Source of the DNA: Colletotrichum lupini
Lineage: Eukaryota; Ascomycota; Sordariomycetes; Glomerellales; Glomerellaceae
DNA length: 64,000 bases
Direction: 5' to 3'
NCBI RefSeq assembly: GCF_023278565.1
Contig: NC_064677.1
Location: forward strand, 3,596,001-3,660,000
The position numbers and the translations under genes were made by a program. The notes beneath the pieces were generated by a model. That model saw nothing but the letters and a program-made list of their open reading frames with translations, was not told the origin of the DNA and made no database searches. Positions 51,657-62,975 of this stretch are shown here, piece after piece (position 1 is the first letter of the stretch; each line of letters opens with the position of its first letter).

Positions 51657-54600
51657 ACTCCGTAGTGTACTCCGTAATAACATGCAATATCCGTTTGGAA
51701 AGGGAAACAACGCAGGTCCAGTCAAGTGAGAGAGTCACACCTTTTCGGTCAAAGTTGAGCGCTTCGACGTGAGGTGGGCGTCGCCCTGTTCACTTCAATC
51801 TGTTCTTGCCCTGGGAAGTGTCTGGGGGGGCCCTTGGACTTTTGGTAGAAGCAGAGGAGGACATTGGCACTGGGCGGTTGGAAAGACAGAATTGACAAAA
51901 AGGTACTCGGTAGCAAAGCACGAAAGATACGCAGTAGGACTGGCACACAGGCGCAGATTGCAGTCACTCGCAGGTGGGAAGATTTCGATAATCTCGCTTG
52001 ATATTGGCGAGTGGCTGCTAGTTGGAGGACATCGCGTCCCATTGGCCAACCACACCTCGCCAAAGTTGCAGTGAGCAGTTCCACTGTCCACTATCACGGG
52101 GAGCGGCCCCCCCCCCCCCTTCTCTCAGTGCCCCCAGTGGCCCCCTCCCCCTCCACCAGCAATGGGGGCATGGGCCGACCAGGAACGGGCACCATGGGCC
52201 AGGGACAGGGGACAGGGGATGGGCAGGGAACATGCACCCCATCGCCATGGCGTCCCTGCCCTTTTCTCTCTTGCTGCTTTCTTTTCTATCCCTCTCACGT
52301 CTTCCCATCTGGTGCCTGTCACATCGAGGCCCGCACAGTACGCCAGTCAACACACGGCGTATCATCCAACGCAACCTACGCAGTACCCCGTACCTCATTG
52401 CCAACGGCTTCAATCGTACCTTATGGTCCATGGATACACTGTACACTGTCCATTGGCTTTGGATGGAAAGGCAATGGCTAATCGATGGACAGACAGGTGA
52501 AAGCACAGGCCCTTCGGTGGCATCAAGGCGACAGAGAAGAAAAGGAAACGAGAAACATCCCGCCGATCAAATCAGAGGTGACAGCACCAGCACACACCAC
52601 CATCCGTCGGGATGACATGAAATGAGATGATGCATGGGACGAAAGAGGCACAGAGAAGAAGCCGACAAGTCTGACTAAGGCACCGCGTCAAAAATACGTA
52701 CAAGACACACGAGACATGGACACACGAGGTCCAGGAAAGGAATGGCCTGCGCAAGCCCGACGAATGTGTCTCGTTTTCCCTTACAAAAGTCTTTATTTGG
52801 CTACGAGGTCCGTGTCCGTGAGCAATTCAACTCGTCTTCTGCGCGTTCAATTGGCGCCGTTGGTTTCGCCCACGAGATCATGGCGGCCCACGCGGCGCAA
52901 CCCGCTCGACCAACTGCCATCCAGAATCCAGAAAGGTCCAGACCAGACATGCCTCCCGGGTACGCTATCTTACCACACTAATAACGTGCCTACGGATACC
53001 TACGGATACCAACAATGACGAAGCATCTTGACGCTAGAGACAGAGAGGTCCATGAAGGATCGCCCACCTTCCCCAAACCGATGCTTGAGGAGGAGGGTCA
53101 ACGGCTCTGCATCTGCATTTTGGAGATCCGGAATCCAATGGAATAAAAAATATCTGCGAAATAAATGGGCCAACTTACGACGACACGAGCCAGTATTAGC
53201 GACTCCACTACTCCAACTCTTCGTACGTTGTCTTCGTCGCTCAGCTACGGCTACCGCTGAACTGATGCCAGCATTTTAATACTCAACACTTCTCACAGCT
53301 TGCAGCATAAAGTTCGCAACTCTTCAAGTCCATCATCCCTAGACGGCGCATGACGAGCCAACCATGGTGGAGAATGGAAGAGAAGAAATTAAACAAAGGA
53401 AAATACAAGCAAAAAATCGATCCGAGAATGCGACCAAAAAGTTTGTCCACGCATGCATGTCGAGGAGGCATGCGCCAAAATCAACCTGTGTGACCACCAT
53501 TGAAATCTCTAGTCTCGCCATGTCATCTGCGAGCCGCCTACCTGCCTGACCAGTACTCTTCACTCCCCCGAGGGTTGTGCCGACTCATTCGCGCCTTCTG
53601 ACCTGAAGTCAAATCATTCGCAATCAGTACCTACCAAAGTCCGTTGGGCGGCTCTGTTGGGGGCAGCTTCGTGGCTTTTCCTCACCTCGTACCGCAGACA
53701 CCCTCCATCTCGTATTCACCACGAAGGAGCCAAACTTTACGAATCCAAGCAAATGCTCGCTTCTCCTCGTTCACTATCGCCTTTGAATACAGTCTTCCAT
53801 AAGCCGAATATGATGTTTTTGTTTCTTCTTGTGGCCGCACGGATACGGCATACAGTGCGCGGTACCTGCATATGCATCTGGATCCCTGGCCTGGGCTCCA
53901 TTTCTTGGGGGCCCTTCATGGAGTTCGTGGGGCCGTTCACCCTTTGGCTGCCATGGCCGGCGCCCCGGGCGAAGAACCAAACGAAACGTGCGGACGAGAC
54001 GGACGGGACGGATTAGCCCCTCTTCATCCTCCAAACGCATACTGCGTAGTATCGAAAGGTGTTATGGGCGAGGGGAAGGCATGCTTCCAGGGCAAGAAAC
54101 CAAGCGAACGCCCAACGCAGAGAAACAATGGCAGAGCACATACCCGCATCAGTACCTACACGAAATGAATATTGGCTGTTGTACATGCGACCTAGCCTAG
54201 GATTCCCCTCAAATCTAGCAAGGTGAGCCTGGCGAGGTTGCAAAAGATTCAAAAGACGGGTAACAATTGACTCCCGTATGCCGAATCAACCAGGAGAAGG
54301 CGATTGTCAGACTCCTTCAACTTTGACCAACGCCTACAGAAGTCTACGGCTAATTCTACGACGATGGGTTCGTTCTAGAAGCGGGTGGCTAACAGACGTC
54401 GAGCACCCACATGCCTTTGAGATGGGAGGGGCCTCCATCTGGTTTTCTCTCCTAGTGCACGGCAAGCCTCGAGCCTGCTCTGTCGCCTCTGTCTCTGCGT
54501 GTTGGAAGCTTGGCGAGGCTCGGCGATCATGGGACGAATTTCGTTTCCATCGAAACAAACACTGGGGTAACCTGGAACCCCCGTCTCTTCTGATGCCCCC

Positions 54601-57600
54601 TTTCCCTTGCCCCGTTATATTTCTCGGCGTGACGGAACTTGCTCTTCACTGCCTCACTGATGATGGAGTCTTTTTACTGGCGCAAGTGGTCCGAATTACC
54701 CAGAATTAAGGTGTTCGGCTTCTTCCCCGTTTACAGGTCATAAATTATGCGTTATCATATAGGTATCATTTGGCAAGTTGAACGATTGTATGTATGAGAC
54801 GATTTAGCGCGTCTCAGGAGGCTCTCTGAATTCTGGGACCGTCGAATGTGCTTTCCTTCCCTTGCGACATGGCAGCGAGCGTTGTCCAAGTATTCGCACA
54901 TTTTGGTATTCGCACCAAGGAAAGATTGTCATTCGAACCACGGCGTCATCTAAGACCAAGCACGGCACTGGAATGACAAGATCTCCACGGCTGTACGTAA
55001 TCCTCCCTTGAACCGACCCCCTCCCCGACAGGCGTAAAGTGGAGTTTAATGAAAGAAAGGCTTGTACCTCTTGGCTTGTCGAACGTTCGACAGCCTGGGG
55101 GTGCAGTCGATGGTTTGGCTAAGACTGCTGTGTAGTGCAGATGTTGTGCAGCGTAAACGTGGGTAGACTAACCACAGTATCCGTACTCCGTACCACAGGA
55201 ACAAGAGTCGAAAAAGTGCGCGAGACAACAACGACTCTATCCGTAGGAAAGCACGTTCATTACCATCCCGGTGGGTTTTCTCCAGGGCGCGTTCCCGAGA
55301 CGACGGGCAGCTACCCTTCTATAGCTCGCATCGAATTCTTCACTTCTACTCCAAGAGGAGCCGCACTGAATTCCACGAAACTGCGACCAGCTTAGCGTAC
55401 AAGTGGCCGTGTCCGTGGGCCAGAACACACGATGTCTGAGGACGGATAGCCGTCTGCCGTCTGTCTGTTCTCTCTTGTTGTCTCGTTCTAGGCCCCATCC
55501 TTCTGGAAACCTTGGACCCCGTCGTCCCGACGGACGAACGTCCACCTGAAGATGAGGGAATTGGCGCCGCGGAACCATGTCTATCAACTACCGGGCGCCG
55601 TTTCGGTATTTTTATTCTCCTTTGGCGGACCACATTTGGCAGCAAGGCAGATCAACCAGAAACAGACAATAACAAACCCTTCGATGGAACCCGTTCGAGG
55701 TTTTCTAACAAACTTTGGTTGGAGTGGGCGACGGTTGCAACGGAGAAGAGCGACGATGGAGTCTCCAATCTAATCTGTGTAATCTCCCAAATGACCCATC
55801 ACCCATGGCGATGCCCTGCCGGCCCCTGCCCTACCCTCGGCCCCCGAATCGAGGAAAATGACTGCAACAGGACGATGGGACGTTCATCTGAGAGAACGGG
55901 GAGTTTTCTCTCTCTCTCAGCCAACCTGATTTTTAGAGGGGACCATCTTCAAGGGGGTTTGGCAGGCATAGAGGATATCGAAATCAAACTTGACGGTCTG
56001 CGCCGTGAGAGATGCTGATTGGGCAGGAGTTGATGGTCTACAAAACCTGCACAAATGCAGGGCTCAATTTTGATTATTACTGCTTTGTCTGGTTTGTGGC
56101 ACACCTGCCGAGTATTAAACTTCTACGCGTCCAAGCACTGAACCAGCAAGCTCATTAAAGCATAGATAGAGTTCGCGCAGTTGTTGTATCGAAGGAAACT
56201 TGGAAGGGAAAGCTGCCAGGGTGGTCCTGTTTGTGTGTCATGAACCAGTGGAAACGCTGTAATTATCCTTACAAGTCTCTTGAATCTCTGAGCGAGTGAT
56301 GCAGTGGTTATTGACGCCCGGCTTGGCGTAATTATCAATGACAGAGTCCTACTTTTTCTTCCTGGGACATTGTTGAATAGTTGAAGACTGGATGAGGCTC
56401 TCGAGGTGAAGAGGGAAGCGACAGACTAACTGCGAGTCAAAAGTTTGTCTCGCACAGCCCTGATGGCTTTCTTTTAACACTTATATTCAAGCGAAGCCTG
56501 AACATGCGAATCCGTAACGGAGTTCTGAGGTAGGCAGTTAGGCGCGGCCATAAACTTCCGACTTGGCTCATTTGAGCCCTGCGCTCCTAGGTGCCGACTT
56601 TGAGTCTCGCGATTCCACGTTCTGGTTGCGACCCGCGAGTTGACCAAAGCGTGGCTGACTCAGGCCCAACGTTTGGGTGTAAGTAGATGGCTGTGCTGCA
56701 GATACCCTTACGCGGTAAGCGGTGTATGCAAAACCGACGACTCAAACCGCGAGCCGCGCGAAAACAGATCCGAAAACCCGAGGACTGCAACGGCGAGGGC
56801 AACGCGAGGAGGTGAACTGGGAAGTGGTTCGCCGAGGAGGTTACGACTGCTTTTGTTTCGAGGTTGCAGCATGTCGTCATTTCCTACTTGCCATGAATGC
56901 CAACTTTGGGTGGGAGTGGCTGCCAAACGTGGCTCCGGCATCTTTAACCGCCAGTGGGTGGCGGGAGCCAGTCGCCTAGGTACCCACTCCCTTACCTTAC
57001 CTGGGCCAGTGCCCGTCTGGGGCTTATCGTCTGATGGCCTGATACAGGCAAGCGCAAAGTGGCTGTGGTGGCTCGACTGCTCTTTTCTTTCCTCTAGAGG
57101 CTCTAGGTCTCCGACGGGAGGTGACTGAGATGCCTTCTTGCCGTCGGGTACTTCGTACTTGACAGCTTGTTGAAAAAAAAAAAAAGAACAAAAAAACAAA
57201 GGTAATGCAGTTGGCGTACGGATACCTGTCCACCGGGGAAAACAGGGCGCAGCAGCGGCGCAATGAGGTTTCTCACCAAAAAGTATCCGTATTAATAAGG
57301 TCAGGCAGGCCAGGTAAGGTAGGAGAGACCAAGTACCCGAGTTTCGCTTTTCCCGCGTATTCTGTACGGCACCACACCACTCGGGTACTTCGTACCTCCA
57401 CTCTCCAGCAGTCATCCCACAGCTGCATCCCTACCTCTGCCTCTGGCTTCTCTACCAACCTTGCAGTAAGTACCTGATCTCGACCTACCACGACACGGCA
57501 AAGCTACAGTACCTTGGACTCATCAGGACCAAAACGCGTGCGCCTGGGCCAGACTCTTGCATCTTGCAGCAAGCACCCTCAACCAAGGCAAATGTCAATG

Positions 57601-57955
57601 AAATAGCCCACGGTCTCCTCCTCCTCCTCACCCTCATCAATGCCCGTTGGCCGTGACGGGTCTCTGGCCCTCCGTGTTATATCTGGACATCCGACTCCAT
57701 CCTTCCTTCCTCCATTTCCGTATCGCAAAACACCTACACACACGGCAACACCTGGAAGCTCTCATCCCTAAAAGCATTCTTCGCCGTGGTCGCCCTTTCC
57801 TTCCTTTTACCCCTCCCCAAGCTTTACCGCCCCTGCACCCCCTCCCCCTCCTCTTCCACTCCTGTCCACATACACAGTAGTACAGATAAAGTACAGCACA
57901 TTCTAGACCTCCACATCATACACACCTGTCTGGGCTTTGCCCAAAATCTGACGTC

Positions 57956-60597
57956 ATGTCCGGTTACGCCTACGACGGACCTTCGTCCTCGTCCGCACCA
58001 CCGCCGCCCTACTCCGTGACCGCATCCGCTTCCGGCTCCGGTCACTTTGGCTCCACGTCCTCAACCCAGTTCCCGCCCCCACCTACCGCCGCCGTCGCCG
58101 GTCCGTCCTCGGGCTACCCTTCCTCCTCTGCCGCCGACGGTCTCGGCATCGTGGACTCCAAGTGGCGCCTCGCCGATCCTAGGTCTTCATCGGCTCACTC
58201 GCTTGCCCCGTCCACAAAGGACCGCGACGGCGTCACCCGCCGGACCCTGCTCGTCATCTACATCCACGGCTTCTACGGTAACGAGTCGTCCTTTCGCTCG
58301 TTCCCCGCTCACGTCCATAATCACCTCAAAGAAGCTCTTGCGGAGACGCACGTCGTCCATTCCAAAATCTACCCTCGCTATAAGACGTACAAGGCCATCG
58401 ATGTGGCTCGTGATAATTTTAGCCAGTGGCTGGAGCCGCACGAGTCCGACTCGACTGATGTCATTCTCGTCGGACACTCAATGGGAGGACTGCTCGCCGC
58501 CGAGGTTGCCATGATGGTATAGCTTGCCCATGTACATCCAAGGTCGATAGACAGCTTGACTGACATGTTCTTCAGCCTAATCGGCACCCGTACCGACGCC
58601 ACCCGTACAAGCATCGTATCCTCGGCACCATCTCACTGGACTCACCGTTCCTTGGCCTTCACCCCGGCATCATTGTCGCTGGAATATCCAGCTTGTTCAG
58701 ACCGGCCACCCCGACAGAGGAGAAGCCAGAGCACGAGGCCCTCAACCAGCTAAGCCCTACCAACTCGGCCCTGGCCAGTCCCAACCCGTCCATGTACACC
58801 CTGGAGACGACGAGCTCACTCGGTGCAGACCTCTCGCCGCACCCGAGCAACACACCATCCATCTCCTCGAGCAATGCACCACCGCACCAGCCGGATCCCA
58901 CCTTTAACCCATCCTTCTTCAACGACGTGAACCTTAAAGATCGTACCTTTATGAGGCGGCTGGGACACTTTGCAAAGAAGCACAGCCGCGAGGGCATCTG
59001 GGACGCTACCAAGAACCACGTCATGTCTCATCTCGAATACGGCGGCTGCTTGGCGGATTATCCCGGTCTGAATGCTCGGTACAACAAGCTCCGCGCCATG
59101 GAGAGCGTCGACCCCCTGCAGCACGTAGGCGATGGCAACAACGTCAACCGGCCGGCTCAGGTCAGGGTCCGCTTCATCAACTACTACACACTCAGCTCGG
59201 GCAGACCCAAGAAACCAAAGACGCCAGACTCGCCAAAATCCCCCGAGTCACCAACGTCCCCCGAGCATCGCGCGGCCCCGAGCACGTTGCAAATCGGCTC
59301 CCATCTATCTCCACCGTCTTCGTCGACGCCCAGGATCTCTCTGTCGTCTGACGATGGACAGGAAATGGAACTGCTCGAGCCGATTCCGATGGAGGACATT
59401 GACGAACGGCTTTCGACGCTCCACGAGGAACAGCAGGCACGGTTTGACCATGATACAAAGGCAGGTTCGCACTCGACCGATGCGCTCGACAAGGAGACGC
59501 GCGAACCAAAGGGTAAGGAGAAGGAAGGCGATGTCGACTCACACGAGGAGCTCACTACCGACACCCAAGTCGAAGGAACCGTGCCTGTTTCAACTTCTTC
59601 AACTGTGGCGGCCGACGAGACGGAGAAAAGTCCCGAGGCCGGTGCGGCGACGCCCACGGGAGATGTCATACCCGAAGCAGAACTACCGCCCATCCCCGAC
59701 CTCCCCGAACAGCCGACGCCCCCGGATCTAGATAGGTACACGGACAAGGACGCCCGGAAACAGGCGGAGAAGGAAGGCAAGCGCGCGCAAAAGGCGTACG
59801 AGTCTGCCGTCAAGAGCCGCGACAAAGCCATCAAGGAGCGTCAGAAACTCGTTGAGAAGCGCCGCAAAAAGGTGGAAAAGGAGGCTGCCAAGGAAGCGCA
59901 GAGGATCGAAAAGGAAGGACTGAAGTTGCAAAAGGAAGAACAGAAACGGCGGCAACAGGAGGAGGAGGCGGCCCGGAGGGAAGCGGCTGAAGAAACGCAC
60001 GATCAGAAGGAGGCGCGGAGGCTGGCGGAGGAGGCCAAGAGGATGGAGAGGGAGGGGAGGAGATTACGCGGGGAGCCGCTCGATAGTGACGCCGATGATG
60101 ATGATGATGATGAGAAGGAGGAGGAGAAGAAGAAGAAGAAGTCTGCAGAGGTCGAGGCCGAAATGGCAGCGACTGTTATTGCCGGAGCCGCGGCAGCAGT
60201 CAAGGACCGGCCGCCCGCAGTCGCCGCACCATCTTCGTCCTCTGCGGTATCCGTCGACACCACCACCAACAACGACAACAACACCGCGATCCCGAGCCGT
60301 CCCAAGGCCGTCGCCGCACACTCCAGCTCCAACTCGAAAGCCAATGCCAAATCCAACGCCAAACCAGACAGACCCAAAAAGGAGCGGAAATTCTGCACCC
60401 TGCCCGGCAAGAAGAACGGCAGACGTGACGAGACGTGGGTGTCGGTGTACATGGAGGGCATGGACGAGGTCGGCGCCCACTGCGGCCTCTTCCTTCCGGG
60501 CCCGCACTACGACACGCTCATCGGCGACGTCGGGGAGCGCGTCGTGGCGTGGGTGCAGGATGACTTGAGCGTCAGGGCGATCATGGAGATGCCTTGA
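57956..60597 (+). CDS. Alpha/beta hydrolase (lipase/DUF676-like) with long charged C-terminal region
   Basis: There are two exons, 57956-58516 and 58576-60597 (59-nt intron, donor GTATAG, acceptor TTCAG), coding for 860 residues. Residues 1-95 are a disordered Ser/Pro/Gly-rich leader. The hydrolase core starts with TLLVIYIHGFYGNESSF (oxyanion-hole HG near 104-105) and has the nucleophile elbow DVILVGHSMGGLLAAEVAMM with the candidate catalytic serine at 175. After the splice it continues with RILGTISLDSPFLGLHPGII. About 200 residues further on, the sequence becomes disordered. At about 590-720 it is a strongly charged Lys/Glu-rich probable coiled coil (EKRRKKVEKEAAKEAQRIEK), followed by a poly-Asp patch. 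The last 80 residues fold back into conserved-looking sequence (DETWVSVYMEGMDEVGAHCG). The substrate is unknown: related serine hydrolases act on acyl esters. The catalytic Asp and His could not be fixed by eye. The gene is convergent with med19. Confidence 0.88.
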
Positions 60598-61663
60598 TGG
60601 CCTTGGTAGCCTGATACCTTGATGCCGGGGAGGTTTGGGCACCTTGACGTTGTAATCTGGGGTACATGCGTGGACTTGGGGAGACGGGGCAGGACGAGGC
60701 AGCAGGACTGTCCGTGTCTAGAAGGTGGGGTAGCCTACCTCAGTGAAGTTGATACCGAACAAGAAACATTCTACTTTAGTACAAAGTAATCTTGCTCGTG
60801 ACATGAACATATAGTCAATCAAGAGTTCGAGGTTTAACAACCCTGAAGAATAAAAATGCATAGGCGAATTCACAATCTCATACAATATCTAGTGTGTGTT
60901 TGTGTGTTTGTGTGTGTAGAGGCCTTCTTCACGCCTTCTATTTGGAATTACTTGTTTGTGTTTTGTTTGTGTTAGTGCTACAACGACCCAGCCTCTGAAG
61001 TCCCCCCACCCACCCCCTTTGCCTTTCTTTGTGTGTGTGTGGGATTGTGGGAGAGGGGAAGAAATGATTTTTTTTTTCTTTGGAAAAGTGTCCGGTGGTG
61101 ATGGTGGTTTGTGATGATTGGTTTTTTCGGTTTGTGGTGGTCGTGGTTCGTGGTAAAATGATTCCCGTCCCCTTTCGTAGCAGCCCTTTAGAAATGACCT
61201 TCCCCTCCTCCTCCCCATTGTGAAGCCGCGTGGTATTTTTTCCCCCGTCCCTTCTTTCAGTCGGTCATGTTTTTTTCTCGTTTGCCCAACCTCGACTGAA
61301 TGCGTTAAAAAACCGGAAAAAAGCAAAAAAAGGAGTAAAATGGTAACAAGGAAGTAAGTTGATCCCCCTGAACGCCCTGCTGAAAGTGGAATAATTCATC
61401 AAAAGGGGGCAGATATACCCCCGTCCAACCACCGCCTTTGGCCCCCCGTAACCCTCGAAGCGGTACCCCTTTTGACGCGCGCATGTTGCATCGTCGTCAA
61501 CCGCTGGCCCTCAATCTTCCTGCGGGACTGCCTCGTGGTCACTCAACGGGCATAGATCTGATTCGCAACCCAAAACTTCAGTGCCAGCAGCAACGTGCTT
61601 GCAGACCCGCGATATCCAACACGATGGCCAGTCGTGGAAATGAGATAAAGGCAATAGTCGGGC
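60598..61663. other. Convergent 3' region between the hydrolase and med19
   Basis: About 1.1 kb holds the 3' ends of both genes. It has TG-rich and CT-rich low-complexity sequence (60890-61330), with AT-rich stretches suited to polyadenylation of both transcripts. No gene is seen. Confidence 0.5.
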
Positions 61664-61720
61664 TTAGCCCTTTTTGCGAGCGTTTCGGCGGTTGCCGACC
61701 TTAGCCGCCGGAGGTGGCTT
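61664..61720 (-). other. In-frame coding-like extension after the med19 stop codon
   Basis: Directly after the TAG at 61723-61721 the same frame stays open for 18 codons to a TAA (61666-61664), reading KPPPAAKVGNRRNARKKG. Codon use is like that of the gene and the peptide is basic like the preceding Med19 tail. It could be added by stop-codon readthrough, or by splicing to the acceptor formed by GCTTAG at the same place. It could also be chance. Confidence 0.3.
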
Positions 61721-62975
61721 CTAAGCACCCACGGCGCTGGATCCGTAGCCTTGCGGACGCATCGTGTTCGGGAACGTCTGGCCGTTGCCGTTATCCTGGC
61801 GTAGTGTGTTAGATCAGTTACGCCTTATATAGATGCAATGAGGCCAACCTTCTTACGACGCTTCTGACCTCCCCTATCATCGCCATCTCCCGTAGAGTAG
61901 CCGTCGTCAGGGAAGCCTTCGCCATATCCCTCGAAGCTGTTATCACCGTAGCCACGCTTCTTGGTTGTCCGTTGAGGACGAACAGCCCCCTGAGGCCCCT
62001 GTTGCTGCTTTCGCGCAAAGGGGTTGGGTGTGGTTGCGGATGGCGTACCTGGGGCAGTCACCTTACCACCGAGACCCTGTCTCAAGGCTTCCATGCTGCC
62101 CGGGGTCAGGTCTCCGAGAACTGAGCTGTCCCAATCCTTAACAGGAAGCGGGCCCTTAGCCATAGTCGTTGCTCGGTTGAGCATCGACTTGACAGTAGCA
62201 GACAGACCACTGGTGATAGGGTCGTTCCGCGTGCCCCAATACTCGGCATCGGGAATCTCCAGCAATTCCCGGAAGCCGTGGTAGACCTCTCTCTTCTTGT
62301 CGCCACTCTCGCCGTCCTTGTCTCTCGGAGCATCCCAGTCCTGGGCGACGGAGTCGAAGCGGCCGAGAATTCCGAGTTTCTTGATTTGACCCTTGTACGT
62401 CTTCCGCAGAGCGTTCTTCTCACCGTTGGGCTTTTCGCGAGCGACTTCTGCGGCGATACCCGAAAGATTGAACATCTCGAAGAGGTCCTCCGTGATACGC
62501 GGCAGTCTCTCGTGGTGCGCTATTTAGCTCAGTGTTAACCAAATATGTCCGACATTGAACAGGCCCAAAATACTAGATAGGCCGTAGGGGAGGGAAGATG
62601 GCAAGACAGAGACAGCCTGCCACGGAAACAGGGGACTTTGAAGGGAGCCTTACGAGTTTGGCAAAGTAGGTATTTCTCTCCGACATCCAGGTGGAGTGCC
62701 TCGATACCAGTTTTGCTATCCTCGATGTGGGCTTTCTTCTGATCTCGATCACCCAAATCCTCGAGTGGGCGCTTGCGTTTATGGGGCGAGTCATCGCCCA
62801 TGACGATGTCCTGCGACATATCGGAGGGCTGTGATGCGCTGCCGTTGACGCTGTGGGCGGGTGTCGGCAGAGTTGTGGCTGTTGACGGGGCCGAGCTGTT
62901 CATGCTCGATGTGAGATCGGAAGTTGCCGGAGAAAACTGAGAAGGGCTTTGAGGGGTTCGAGGATGGAACGACAT
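61721..62975 (-). CDS. rox3: Mediator complex subunit 19 (Rox3)
   Basis: There are three exons, 62975-62654, 62519-61849 and 61795-61721 (introns of 134 and 53 nt), coding for 355 residues. The start is the ATG at 62975 ([20 protein letters not shown]). Residues 60-90 contain [20 protein letters not shown] and lead into [20 protein letters not shown] across the first splice, then [19 protein letters not shown] and [20 protein letters not shown]. These are the hallmarks of the Rox3/Med19 domain. In Mediator this subunit sits at the head/middle junction and links activators to RNA polymerase II in the nucleus. The C-terminal third is disordered, Gly/Asp-rich, with a basic RGGQKRRKK motif. The last intron has a weak donor (GTTGGC); a better GTAAGA lies seven bases upstream, but its use would bring an immediate stop, so I chose the frame that gives [17 protein letters not shown]. 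Confidence 0.9.

Larger units (their letters stand above)
50777..57955. other. Gene-free region of 7.2 kb
   Basis: This stretch separates the membrane protein gene from the divergent hydrolase gene. Its open frames (up to about 235 codons on the minus strand at 56.7-57.4 kb) overlap equally open frames on the other strand and show no domain. Simple repeats concentrate near 51.48-51.68 kb. TACTYCGTA words lie at 51656, 51668, 55184, 57149 and 57386, and TTACCTTAC at 56991. The last 300 bases before 57956 are CT/CA-rich and probably form the hydrolase leader. Confidence 0.5.

Noticed and set aside
53657..56018. Plus-strand open frames of 119, 143 and 168 codons as possible exons of one gene
   Set aside because: I could not find splice sites that join them in frame, and none of the peptides looks like a known or conserved protein.
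56640..57415. Overlapping open frames of 162 codons (plus) and 235 codons (minus)
   Set aside because: Both strands are open at once, the minus frame crosses a poly-A/T tract, and no family is recognised.
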